Shown: in pieces, positions 53,165 to 64,000 of the stretch | How the letters are laid out: each line of letters opens with the position of its first letter | How positions within the stretch are numbered: the stretch's first letter is position 1 | Source of the DNA: Elmis aenea | Taxonomy: Eukaryota; Arthropoda; Insecta; Coleoptera; Elmidae | Direction of reading: 5' to 3' | DNA: 64,000 nt | Assembly (NCBI GenBank): GCA_947652605.1 | Contig: OX393576.1 | Coordinates: 55,218,966 to 55,282,965 of the forward strand | Program-made: the position numbers and the translations under genes | Notes under the pieces: model-generated | The model's input: only the letters and a program-made list of their open reading frames with translations | Database searches by the model: none | Told to the model about the DNA's origin: nothing

Positions 53165-53450
53165 ATTGAAGCCCAATTCACAATGCGGCACTGGTGTTGA
53201 AATACAAGTTAAATCCCCAAAAACTAGGCAATAACACCGTCAATTATGCTGTGATTTTGCCTAGTTCTAGGGATAACGTGGTTCAATTCCGGGGTTAATC
53301 CCAGGTTTAGCTTTTATGCAATTGGGCCTTGGTGTTTAGCATACAAAACTATAAATACAGGCAAAATCCCAGCACAATTGACGCCAATATTGCCTAGTTT
53401 TGGGATTAGCATGTATGTTAGCATTACTTCTGCTTAGTGCAATCGGATCT
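53165..53450. repeat. Imperfect foldback repeat, ~290 bp
   Basis: ACTAGGCAATAACACCGTCA and ATTATGCTGTGATTTTGCCT on the left recur inverted on the right as AGGCAAAATCCCAGCACAAT and TGACGCCAATATTGCCTAGT. Outer arms (GAAGCCCAATTCACAAT and the complement of GATCCGATTGCACTAAG) are weaker. Probably an old MITE. Confidence 0.65.
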
Positions 53451-54489
53451 TAAAAGTGTGTTTAAAATCCTTCAATATGTGCAGTGCTTTAAAAAAGTCT
53501 TATTCAGAATCACAGCAGACTAGCTTAAGCGTATGTAGCTTACATACCTATTTCTTCTTCTAAAGTTGGGACCATGTTGTGGAAACTTTACTTGGGTTTT
53601 ATTGAGTTAGTTTGATTTTTATTTAGTTTTCTAAAACTTGAAGGTTTGCTTTAGTCTAAGTTGGCGCTGTGTTCAATTTAATTTTTGATTGTATTTTCTT
53701 TAATTTGGATTTCATAGATAAATTAGGTAAGGAGAAATGTAATTGATAGAACTTAATAACAAACGCAATCAATTAAGTAGCATTTTTGTATTTATTAAGT
53801 TGCTTTGAATAACATTTTGTACTTTTTCTGTCACGAGCGTGAAATAAATGTTTCAATATGGTGATCAATAAACGTTGCAGATACTGATTACAGTATTATT
53901 AATAGTACAAACAGTTCATCATTGTTTTTGTTTTATGTAACATCAAACTCGAACAGAAAAAAAAGAAGTTTTGTGCAAAATTTTTTTAGTAATGAGTTTA
54001 AAAACATAATTTTAATTTTATTATTTAAAAGTACGTATACTCTGATGAGTTAAACAAATTATTTTTATTGCATGTATCTTGATAATCAGAAATATATATG
54101 TAATGTATCATGATAACATTATTTAGTCAGTATTTTATCAGTTGGTTGTTTATCTTGTGATTTAAAAAAATTATATAGTACAAAAGTTGTTTTCAAAGCG
54201 CATCCGTATTTAGTTTAATTATTTAACGTAAGTTACTTTAATTTTATTTCTGTAGTCATGCTCATTGAATAATAAATACATCTTACGTATTAAAATTTAT
54301 TTAGTATTATTTTGGATTTAGTTGAAATATAAGCTATTATAAAGAATTTTGGATTATTTACAGGACCAGAATACAAACTAGGCAATTGTCTAGGGCCCCT
54401 AAACTGGTTGCATAATATTTTCTTAGGGACTCATTGAAAGTTGAAGCACCTTTCTTTCTGTCATCGCCATTTTAAGTTAACTTTTTTCG

Positions 54490-55716
54490 CAGTGGCGGAT
54501 TACCGCACAGGCGCATGAGGCACGCGCCTGGGGCCTCAGCAAAGCGGGGGCCTCACAATAGTTGGGTGCCTCATCCTCAAAAATCAAAATAATTTTTTTA
54601 TTGTCTGTTAATATGAGAATTATAAAATAATAATTGTAGGCAAATTGCAACATCTTCTAAAACCTATTTTCATAGTAATAGTCATTGATGCCAATTTAAA
54701 AAAAAACATGGTAAATTAAACAAAAAAGATAGAAAATTTGGGTCCAAATCGCCAAAACTTGCAACCCTGCTTGCATCTGATTACAGTGCACTGCCAGCCC
54801 ATGTACTGTACAGGGTGGTCCAAATTTGATGGGATTACATGGGTATCTTGCTTAATAATCAATATAGAGAAACGGTTAAATTACTAAAAATGTGCAGTTT
54901 TTTGAGACAAATTCAGAACAGTTCTCAAATATATTCTATCATATCCGATTTTTCTTGTTTTTCTTTTTTGTTTTCACCGCCTACTTTTGGTTTCTCATCT
55001 TTAAAAAAATTAAAAAACCTTTGAATTTGCGTATTATTGAAAATAAATACATCAACCCTTACGTATTTGGAAAAGAAAATAAGGAATTTAAATAGGTCGT
55101 AGTCAACTTTAGCTTCCATTTAAAAAAAGGTGAGTTTGTGTCATAACTTTTTAATGGCGAGCGTAAAATAATTTTTTTAGTACCATCAAAATCTGCATAA
55201 AAATATCTTAAAATAATCCTTATACACTTTTTTGATATTGTAAACAGTAAGGGAGATATGGCACATTAAAAATATAACAAAAAAAAACGGTTTTTCTTTA
55301 ATAACTCAAAAACCGGAAATTATACAATATTTTTGAAAACGGTTTTGAGTTTGTCCTAAAAGGCTGCACATTTTTGGTAATTTAACTGTTTCTCTATCTT
55401 GACTATTAAACGAGACCCATGTAATTTCATCGAATTTGGACCATCCTGTACTGTATGATGCAGAATTTTACTGCGATTTTTTTTACCTGAGATGTGATTT
55501 TAAAAAAAATGGGAATGTGATTTTTTTTCTGGTACCTGATAATATTTTTTTATTTCTTATTTTTTGTATTTATGTGTTTTTTGATTCCAAAAATAAAAAA
55601 CAATATGATTTTCTGCATTGTTCATTTTAGTGAACTATCCCATTCTTAGTAGGGTTAATAGGGGGCCTCCAGATTAGGTTGCGCCCGGGGCCCCACAAAA
55701 TCAAGATCCACCACTG
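54490..55716. mobile_element. hAT-type element with a foldback insertion
   Basis: Ends CAGTGGCGGATTACCGC and the complement AAGATCCACCACTG, with an exact 8-bp duplication TTTTTTCG at 54482-54489 and 55717-55724. GC-rich subterminal blocks (GCCTGGGGCCTCAG, GCGCCCGGGGCCCC). The foldback element 54811-55448 sits inside, so the original hAT element was about 590 bp. Confidence 0.9.
54811..55448. mobile_element. Foldback element, intact relative of the ADAR-intron outer element
   Basis: Ends CAGGGTGGTCCAAATTTGAT and the complement TCGAATTTGGACCATCCTG. TACTGTA occurs on both sides, consistent with TA insertion into a matching context or a longer duplication. Arms of about 250 bp with ATGTGCAGTTTTTTGAGACA and its inverted partner. 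Confidence 0.87.
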
Positions 55717-55724
55717 TTTTTTCG

Positions 55725-57088
55725 TCACGTCCTGTTACCCGAGGTCTAAATTGAGTGTTTTTCTAGGACCTCAAATTCCTTTTCATAAGTTACTTATTTT
55801 CAAAACGTAAATGTTGTCAGGGTTGCAGAGTATAACATAATTGTGAGTTTGTCAAATTGTACTAAGAAACCAGTCACCAAAAATGTAGTTAAAAAAAAAA
55901 TTATTGAAAATAAATTGTCTTACTTTCTACATTTAATTTAATTTTATGAATTTTAACAGAATGCTGTCTTTAACAAGGCATTTATTTAGAGGAGGGTTTT
56001 TGTATGCATAACAAGATAATACAGAATTATTAATATGACGAATAAAGGCTTAAAAGTTGTTAAAATGTAGCTCCGATTCAAACGCATTTTGTGCATGATA
56101 AGGTTAGGACGACGAATTACTAGTCGTTAAAGTTTTTGTAGCATTCCAATACATAAAACACGTATAGAGAGCACACCACACCAAAAAAAGGGTAAACAGA
56201 TTAATTTTACCAGGTCGATTTTTGGATTTATTTGTGTGGCTCTGTCCAAAGAAGTTGTTGGAACTGTATCAAAGTGCAAAAGTGTTTTCAATCGATGTTA
56301 TTTTTTCAACTGAAAAAGGTAGGTGAACAAATAGGATTTTTTTTTTGTAAGAAGTTGGCATGAAACACCTTTTGTTTGTTAAATTTGTTATGAACCCGAG
56401 TTTTGCACATTTTAATTACATTTTCAAAAACACTTCTGCAATAATTTTGAATTTTTGACCATATTAAAAACAAAAATACGCAAGGAAACTTAATTTTATT
56501 TGCGACGTAATTTTAAACAAAGGCAATGTAAAAAAGCGTCTATTATTTTCTGGCCTACACAAAAAAAAATTAAAATATAGCTGGTCAGGTCGTCCTTAAA
56601 ATATTTCTGTTCCATACGTGTTATTTAGGTTTTATATTACATTAAAACAACTGCAAGGCCACTTGAACGTGAAAAAAAACAACGCTCTTCGTTTTCAAAA
56701 ACTTTTGTTTTGTGCACATCCGTTTTTCCTGTTTTTCTCTTTGATTGTCCAGCCTGAGCGTCGACTATTGCCCAGTAATATGGCCACATCGGGTGTTTTT
56801 AAGTTAAATTTTTCTACCCTACAAATTTGTTTCTAAACTTTCATTTTGCTACGTGAAAGAATATGGAGATGTTGGACTTGTGGTCAGATAATATTTCCCT
56901 GGAACGCTAAAACAATTCGTATTTTTATATTGCTTAAATACATAAGCCGTTTATTTTAAATGTGGCATAATTTACTTTTTGCGAATTATGAGTTGAAACT
57001 GTTGACGATTACAAAAATGTATGGTTTTTTTTATCTTTAAACATTTTACTTGCAATTTCTCTCAAAATCATTACTATTTTCGTCAATA
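55725..57088. other. AT-rich spacer, nothing recognised
   Basis: No gene, no clear inverted ends. It was searched by eye for a terminal lipase exon without success. Confidence 0.4.
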
Positions 57089-57176
57089 GAAATTTCGGCA
57101 AACCTGGTAACTGCGGCCCCAAATTATTAAATTTAAAACTCGGTATATAATATCTGTTTAATGATGGAAATGTATA

Positions 57177-57912
57177 CAGGGTGTCACACAAAAAACGCCG
57201 CAAGCTGTAACTCCGTTGTTTGTGGTCCGATTTTAGTGAACAAAAAACTAAATGAAATGGCTCCTCAAATACTATAAACTTCAAGTTGAACGTAAATGTC
57301 AAACGATAGTCAACTTGTTTTTTTCAAATGGCACCATCTATTTTTTTAAATTAAATCTGGTAGAATTTTTTTTTTGAATTCTATGATGTAATCATAAGTT
57401 AATTTTAGTGCAAAACTAATAAGAAATAAAAAATAAAAGGGTAACTAAATTAGGTTAGGTTTCACAAAATTTTCAAGCGTGCCGTGGAAAACAAAAAAAA
57501 ATCCTAATCAACAAATGTCATTTAAACGTCAGTGTGGTATTTAAATGACATTTGTTGAATAAGATTTTTTTGTTTTCCACGGCACACTTGAAAATTTTGT
57601 GAAACCTAACCTAATTTAGTTAAAATTTTATTTTTTATTTCTTATTAGTTTTGCACTAAAATTAACTTATGATTACATCATTGAATTCAGAAAAATAATG
57701 TCTACCAGATTTAGTAAAAAAAATAGATGGTGCCATTTGAAAAAAAAAATTGACTATCGTTTGACATCTACGTTCAACTTGAAAAAAATTGAAATCCGAT
57801 TCAGTTAATAGTATTTCCTCAAAAGGAGCCATTTAATTTAGTATTTTGTTCACCAAAATCGGACCACAAACAACGGAGTTACAGCTTGCGGCGTTTTTTG
57901 TGTGACACCCTG
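57177..57912. mobile_element. 736-bp TA-flanked palindrome
   Basis: Ends CAGGGTGTCACACAAAAAAC and the complement GTTTTTTGTGTGACACCCTG. Arms pair nearly end to end around a centre near 57535 that is itself palindromic (AAATGTCATTTAAA / TTTAAATGACATTT). Confidence 0.9.
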
Positions 57913-58046
57913 TATAAAGCTAAATAATTCCTTAAATAAGTCATTTCAAATTATAAAACCTATATAAATTGGTCAGGTCTGGTACTTTTGGTTTGCCTAC
58001 CAGTCGCTATTGTATTCTATTGTACCTTAATTTTTGTAACATTTAA

Positions 58047-58136
58047 AAAAAAAAGCTTAACCAACCTTCAATCTGACCATCTTTTACTGATTAAATGAAT
58101 GACGGTCATGTTAAAGGTCGTTTTTTTTTCCAAGAA
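58047..58136. mobile_element. Family-2 AT-rich MITE
   Basis: AAAAAAAAAAGCTTAACCAA CC, CTGATTAAATGAATGACGG and GGTCATGTTAAAGG. The right flank CAAGAAAACA resembles that of the 40421 copy, so the element may extend to about 58155. Confidence 0.6.
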
Positions 58137-58768
58137 AACAGACAGTATTTGTGATCTAGTGTAATGAGTTTTATAATTTAATAATTTGGGACCGGCGTTA
58201 CCAGGTATGCCGAAATTTCATTCTTAAACAGAGGAGCAACATTTTATAGTACATTTATTTTGAAAATGGCATAATGATGGATTTGCTAAATACCGTCGAT
58301 TTAGCACAGTTATTTAAAAAATGTAAAACGAAGTAAAATGTACAAAGACTTCGGCATTTCCATCAATGACAATTAATTATTATGAATAAACTTTTACACG
58401 AAATATGTTATACAAATTACTTATACCTACTTATATTTCAAAATGTATTGATAAATTTATTAATTAGTAATTACGTATGTATTTCATGAATATTAATGAT
58501 TATGAAAAAATATCTGAATTAACTTATTTAATGAAATGCATTGTATAAATTACTTATATAATTTACTCAACAGTTTTTTCAAATTACTGTCCTATCAAAC
58601 ATCACTTAAGTAAAACATATCGGACAAAATCAACATAATATGTCCGTAGTTTTTATAAACTATTAATTTTGAAAGTGGCTTAACGCTTTAGTCACACTCG
58701 GTAACAAATAAATGGCGATTCGTTAACGTCTGTGCGAAATTGTGCCTATTGAGAATAATATAAGTAAC

Positions 58769-58986
58769 CGATGGGGGTGGGCGATAAGTATATCGTTATA
58801 ATTTCGATACCGACATACCGATATTCGATATTTTCTCAATATTTCTTGGCATCGACAACAAAAATGAGGGCAAAACCCCCTTTTTTTAAAGTCACCAACC
58901 TCTTTTCAGTTTTTTAGTAACTCTAAAGGGCTCTCCGGCCCTTTATGAAAATATCGATATCGATATTCGATATCGCCTACCTCTAG
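58769..58986. mobile_element. hAT-type MITE with GGTGGGCGATA ends
   Basis: Left GGGGGTGGGCGATAAG and right complement TATCGCCTACCTCTAG, with many ATCGATATCG motifs subterminally. Flanks TAAGTAAC / TAAATAAC agree at 7 of 8. 218 bp. Confidence 0.8.
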
Positions 58987-59053
58987 TAAATAACATAAAA
59001 TTTACTTATGCCGCTTTTAAGATAAACGGCTCACATATAGTTTGCAAACTTAC

Positions 59054-62000
59054 GCAGCTGCTAAGGAATAACCCATATGAACCGCAGATTGTTGATAAGG
59101 GTCGCATGTTCCTGAAGAATATTCTCTCCAGTTGTTGCACCTGATTGCTAAAAATGCTTGTTCGTTGATAACAGATTCGGCATAGAATTGAAAAGCGCGC
59201 CAGTGACTACAAAATACTGAAATGTAAACATGAAATTTTAGCATTATTAAAGTATTTATAAACAAAAGTATTTCAATAAAATGGTGATAAGAGAACAGAA
59301 GTTTAAGCGTTATACTAGTAAAATAGAGTGCCATTTACTCTTGCGAATATTTCAAAAATCGCTAAAATCTAGTGTCCTGTGACTTTTTATTGAACTTTTT
59401 TCATCTTAATATTTGTTACAGACTTTTTCAATGACGCTGTATATTCCTTAAGAATATGTTTATTAATTTTAGCAACTATGGACCTTTTCTCCCAAAACTT
59501 TTTTATGATAAAAAATTACAAGCCTCATATACAGGGATGCGCAAAAGTATGGAAACAGACAAATATCTAGAACACTATTGCAGATAGAACAATGAAATTT
59601 TGTATTTAAGCGTTATGGTATTTTTCGGATTCGATGAAAACATTAAGGTTGCAATACGACTTCCGGTTCGACCGGAAACGGACTCAAACTTTGAAATTTT
59701 AAATAGAACACCCTGTATATTTTGACATTTTTGGATTCCTCTTAATGTTTACTTTAAAAAATGTATCAGGTTATGTTGGTCTAAAGTCAACCGTTTTCGT
59801 AAAATTTACATTTTTGTGAAAGTTTTGAGCGATACAGCACTTTTAATTTTTGTCAACATTTAAGTTATTTAAAAAGGCAGTAGAATTTCGTTTGAAAATT
59901 AGATTGACAATAGATTATTTAACACTTTGCACTAGCTACATTTTAAAAATATTATACAGGGTGTTTTTTTTACGTTAGAACAAACACGTGAAACTTTAAA
60001 CATTGATAACTCATTTTTCTTAAATACAACACTCTGTATATTTTTACACAGTCTTTCAAAAACATTAACCATGTTTTATACCTTAAACTGATATTTTACG
60101 AGATATCGCGATTTTATTGTTAAATTACTAGGGCAACATAATATTTTCGAGTAGGCTATGAAGGTAGACAGCGGTATTTTTAAGACAATTCAAAGATTAA
60201 AACAAGGAAGTTATAATATTACCTTTTTCTCACTTATTTTCGACATTTCTAAAAGTGTAGATGTAATTTTACCATTTTTACGTTTAAATCGAGGTTTCTT
60301 AAAATTATGCATTTACCTATTCATTGGACTAGTGTGATTTGTGATGGGACAATTACTAAATCCTATAAACTAATTTTTTGTGTTTCTACAGTATTATTTT
60401 CGGTTGAACCGGAAACGGTTTCAAACCTAACCATGTTTTTAAGATTTAAAGATAAGATTGGCCAGTGACTTTTGTTTAATCAGAGTTCTTTTTGGGTACT
60501 CAATACATTATTAATCGGTTTTTAGGACTTTGCAAACGATCAAAATCAATTATATGAAAAATATTGTAGTCCTGATAAGAAATCTAGATATAAACGTAAG
60601 ATTGGTAAAATTACATCTACATTACAAAAAATTTCGAAAATTCGAAAGGAAAAGATAATATTACAATTTTCTTGTGTTTATCTTTCAATTGTTTCAAAAT
60701 TACCGCTGTCAACCTTCATGGCCTACTCGAAAATATTACGTTGCCGGAATAATTTACAATAAAATCGCGATAACTCGAAAAATATTAGTTTTAGGTATAA
60801 AACATGGTTAATGTTTTTGAAAGACAATCAAATTTTCTACAAGACTATGTAAAAACAAATAGTGTGTTGTATTTAAGAAAATCGAGTTATCGATGTTTAA
60901 AGTTTCACAAGTTTGACCTAGTGTAAAAAACACCTGTATAATATTTTAAAAATGTAGCTAGCGCAAAGTGTTAAATAATCTATTGTCAATCTAATTTTCA
61001 AACGAAATTCTACTGCCTTTTTAAATAACTTAAATGTTGAAAAAAATTGAGAGTGCTGTATCGCTCAAAATTTTCATAAAAATGTAAATTTTTCGAAAAC
61101 GGTTAACTTTAGACCCAAATAACCTGATACATTTTTTAAAGTAAATATTAAGAGGAATCCAAAAATGTCAAAATATATAGGGTGTTCTATTTAAGATTTC
61201 AAAGTTTGAGTCCATTTCCGGTTGAACCGGAAGTCGTATTGTAACCTTAATATTTTCATCGAATCCGAAAAATATCATAACCCTCAGATACAAAATTTCA
61301 TTGTTATATCTGCAATAGTGTTCCAGATATTTGTCTGTTTCCATACTTTTGCGCATCCCTGTACGTATTAGGTACATGTTTTAAATCCATTGAACAGCTC
61401 TAAAAAATGTCCCTTAAAAAACGTATATAAAATTTTGCTGTACATAATTTAACCAAGGGAGCTAATATTCGAACAGCTCAAAATTAACATGGGATAACTT
61501 AAATGCCGATGAAGCACCCGGTAGGTACGTACAATTTAAGCTCTATTTTAAGATCCCAATCCTACTAAATTAATAACATCGGCAATGTTTAAAGCGCTTT
61601 ATGTTTTTATTTTGTTTTCTATAACTTACTTTTTTCAATAAATCCACCCGGATTTCGTTTTTGAACTTCTGTTTTCGTGCAGCCAGGTTGTTCCCGAAAA
61701 CCATTGTTTGGCCAAAAATCCACGTGACCAATAGGTGTTGGATAACCAAATACAGAGCCATCGCTATGAATAACATCAACAAATTCAGCATCACTTTTGT
61801 CGAGCTTCATATTGTTGGGTAGTTTCCTAAATAGGGGTCCCGCGGGATCCAATCCTAAAAACATGAAAATAAATTTACAGAGAAACTTAAATAAACGCTT
61901 AATTATTCGTACTTGGAGATGTTTATTTTTGTACTAGAAGTTTTGTTAAAGAAAATACGAATGAATGCGCCGATAGTAAGTAAATTTGCAAAGGATAATT

Positions 62001-62677
62001 GAGAAATAACATAGATTAGGGAACGAAAGAGTGGTAATACTAACTAAGTAGTGTGTTGGTTTCTACATGTGTTTGAGGTAATGAGGTATGCATGTTGGAG
62101 TTCTAGTGTATGTGATGTGGTAATTACTGTCCAAAATAATTTACCTGTAATGCGCGGTATTCTTCCACTTTTTACGTTTGAGCCGATAATTCCAGCAATT
62201 TGGGCTCCTATGCTAAAACCAACCACATGCAAACTCGACAACACCAATCCTTTTAAAACCAAATAATCAATAAATTGGGCAGTGTATTTCCCTATAATTT
62301 GGGCATTTTTTACTCCCGTGGCGTACCATATGCCGGCTTCTAGTCGCGGAGCATTCAACATAATTATATTGTGTTCTTTTCTCTGCAGATACGCTGTGAA
62401 AAAAAAGCACACTATTTTGTAACATTTGTGATGAGATTTAATTAATTATTGCACACATTTCTTTGATTTATGGTCCATTATATATTATTTGCTATGCATA
62501 AAAGTGTGGAAAATTAATTAATAATTACCTGTTCTTACTAAATTAGCGGTAGGGCCTGTAGCCGATTCAAAAAACGAATGACAGTACATGACAGTCGGTT
62601 CAGAAAAGTTGAAATGGGAGTTTGCTAATGCTACATCATCCCCAAGATTAATATTATCAGCTACTAATGGATTATTT
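59054..62677 (-). CDS. Pancreatic-lipase-like neutral lipase, 3' part (5' exons beyond right edge)
   Basis: Four exons join in frame: 62677-62529, 62393-62145, 61854-61630 and 59216-59054. The alpha/beta-hydrolase triad is present: serine in [12 protein letters not shown], aspartate in GLDPAGPLF and histidine in [16 protein letters not shown]. Other family blocks are [26 protein letters not shown] and [15 protein letters not shown]. Insect relatives are secreted or gut lipases acting on triacylglycerol or phospholipid, and yolk-protein-like members lack the serine; this one keeps it. The nucleophile elbow is GFSIG rather than the commoner GHSLG, and the usual HGW motif is replaced around MYCHSFF. 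The last exon ends at a GTAAGT donor; reading through it gives a stop at once (59050). The terminal exon was not found, so the true C terminus is uncertain. The upstream exons with the signal peptide are outside the window. Confidence 0.88.
59532..61361. mobile_element. 1.83-kb TA-flanked near-complete palindrome (lipase intron)
   Basis: Ends CAGGGATGCGCAAAAGTATG and the complement CATACTTTTGCGCATCCCTG, flanked by TA. The arms of about 900 bp pair almost throughout (GTTATTTAAAAAGGCAGTAG, CGTGAAACTTTAAACATTGA and partners). Inner CACCCTGTATA / TATACAGGGTG motifs suggest it was built from nested copies. No protein is encoded. Confidence 0.9.
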
Positions 62678-63560
62678 CTGGAAAGTAATTAAAAATCGAA
62701 CAGATTTAAATGTATTCATGATACACAAACACGTTGTTCCTTTTTTTTTCGTGAGAAATTCCAATACTCTCGTCCATTTTTTATTTGAACCGTTTATTAA
62801 TAAAAGTGGTGTAAAAACTATGTTTCTTTGTAATTAACGGTTTGCAATTTAGTTCATTAAAAAATACTGATAAAGTCCAAGTTTGTCCACATTTCTATGA
62901 ATTTAAATATAAGTTATTTTCTTAGAAGCACTAAACAATTTTTTTTCTGGGCTATAAATGAATTTACACCGTTTATTTTCAGGGTGACATGAGTCATAAG
63001 TCACTTTTATGTTATTTTGAGATATTAAATGTGTTGATTTTTAATGTGCAAAACAATGTTTATACTAACTATAAAGAAATGTCATTTATTATTATTCCCG
63101 TTACCTATTTTTTTCTCAGCATACATAATTTCGCACAGGCGTTAACGAATCACAATTTTTCATTGCTGAATAGGGACTTAAGCCACTTTAAAAATTAATG
63201 GTTTATAAAAACTATGGACTTGTATTGATTTTGTTCTATGTGTTTTACTAAAGTGATGTTTGACAAGACAGTAATTTAAGAAAATTGACGAGTAAACTTA
63301 ATAATATAAGTAATTTATGTAATGTATTTCATTATAACTATATTAAAGTATTTTTTCATTATCATTAATATTCATAAAATAAATACATGTTATAAGTTAG
63401 TAAGTTCATCAGTACATTTCGAAATGTAGGTATGTAAGTGTAAGTAATTTATGTAACGCACGTATTTCATATTAAAGTTTATTCATTGAATCATTGTCAT
63501 TAATAAGAGTGATGAACTCTTCGGACATTTCACATGTTTTAAATTTTTAAAATAACTGTT
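62678..63560. other. Lipase intron or spacer without recognised features
   Basis: AT-rich. No exon of the lipase N-terminal region was found here, so this is probably intron up to the window edge. Confidence 0.4.
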
Positions 63561-63568
63561 AAATTGGG

Positions 63569-64000
63569 AGTATACAGGGTGCACCACGACCCTGAGATTC
63601 TTCGATAGCTTCTTTATTAATGAAAATATCAAAAAATATTAAATACATATATTGTGCGAACCTATTTTCTACATAATCTAAAATTATTTTCAAATATACT
63701 GGGTGTTTCGTTTGAGCGGCACATATAAAAATGTAATTTTTTTAAATAGAACACCCTGTATATTTTTACATTTTTGGATTTATCTTAAAATTTACTTTAA
63801 AAAATGTATAAGGTTATATGGGTCTTAAGTCAACCGTTTTCGTAAAATTTACATTTTTAAGAAATTTTTGAACGATACCGCACTTTCAATTTTTTTTAAC
63901 ATTAAAGTTGCTTTTGATGGTATAACCCCCGAAATGTTATAAAGGGGGCTAGAGCCTTTCAGACAACGTCTACGGCTGTGCGTACAACAAGGACATAATC
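63569..64000. repeat. Foldback-family fragments at right edge
   Basis: CAGGGTGCACCACGACCCTG starts after TA near 63575, and a second related start (CTGGGTGTTTCGTTTGAG) lies near 63699. The stretch from about 63740 to 63895 is homologous to 59700-59860 (AAATAGAACACCCTGTATAT, AAGTCAACCGTTTTCGTAAA). Right ends lie beyond the window or are lost. Confidence 0.65.

Larger units (their letters stand above)
57089..58219. mobile_element. Composite element with GAAATTTCGGC ends
   Basis: GAAATTTCGGCAAACCTGGT and the complement CCAGGTATGCCGAAATTTC bound the block, with CCCCAAATTATTAAATT / AATTTAATAATTTGGG just inside. Two other elements (57177-57912 and 58047-58136) lie within, so the original element was short (about 250-300 bp). 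Confidence 0.7.

Noticed and set aside
57009..57302. 97-aa minus-strand ORF considered as the terminal lipase exon
   Set aside because: It spans the ends of two transposons and lacks the lipase C-terminal pattern.

Overview
The window is nuclear DNA of an invertebrate animal, most probably an insect. It is AT-rich, and its genes are split by GT-AG introns, some very small (54-70 bp) and some several kb long and packed with DNA transposons. The gene set (SUFU, SECISBP2, NUP43, FRG1, DCUN1D5, N4BP2, MOK, a single ADAR of the insect type, a neutral lipase) fits an insect. The many TA-flanked foldback elements beginning CAGGGTG recall beetle genomes, but I cannot fix the order or species from sequence alone.

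Layout, left to right: a 5' piece of an ankyrin-repeat gene (minus strand, running off the left edge); SUFU (plus), head to head with it; SECISBP2 (minus); NUP43 (plus), 246 bp from SECISBP2 and head to head; FRG1 (plus); DCUN1D5 (minus), tail to tail with FRG1; N4BP2 (plus), head to head with DCUN1D5; a 4-kb spacer of repeats; MOK kinase (minus); a 4-kb block of nested transposons; ADAR (plus); repeat-rich spacer with a LINE fragment; and the 3' part of a pancreatic-lipase-like gene (minus) whose 5' end lies beyond the right edge. I rebuilt exon structures by checking splice sites and reading frame across every junction. The rebuilt lengths match the families well (FRG1 258 aa, DCUN1D5 237 aa, SUFU 453 aa, NUP43 356 aa, ADAR 623 aa).

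The genes are mostly unrelated housekeeping or signalling functions: Hedgehog repression, selenocysteine-type RNA binding, the nuclear pore, RNA processing, cullin neddylation, ubiquitin/Smr nuclease, a cilium-linked kinase, A-to-I RNA editing and lipid hydrolysis. I see no operon-like functional link.

The unusual content is mobile DNA. There are nine hAT-type elements with different ends and visible 8-bp target duplications, two piggyBac-type elements with TTAA duplications, two PIF/Harbinger relics, a near-complete pogo/Tigger-type element with a 695-codon transposase frame, and a set of long foldback elements flanked by TA, some of them almost complete palindromes 0.7-1.8 kb long. Several are nested three deep. 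The largest nest sits inside an ADAR intron, so an RNA-editing gene carries long hairpin-forming repeats in its own pre-mRNA. The most interesting gene-level observation is a candidate alternative first exon of ADAR encoding an extra dsRBD-like fold.
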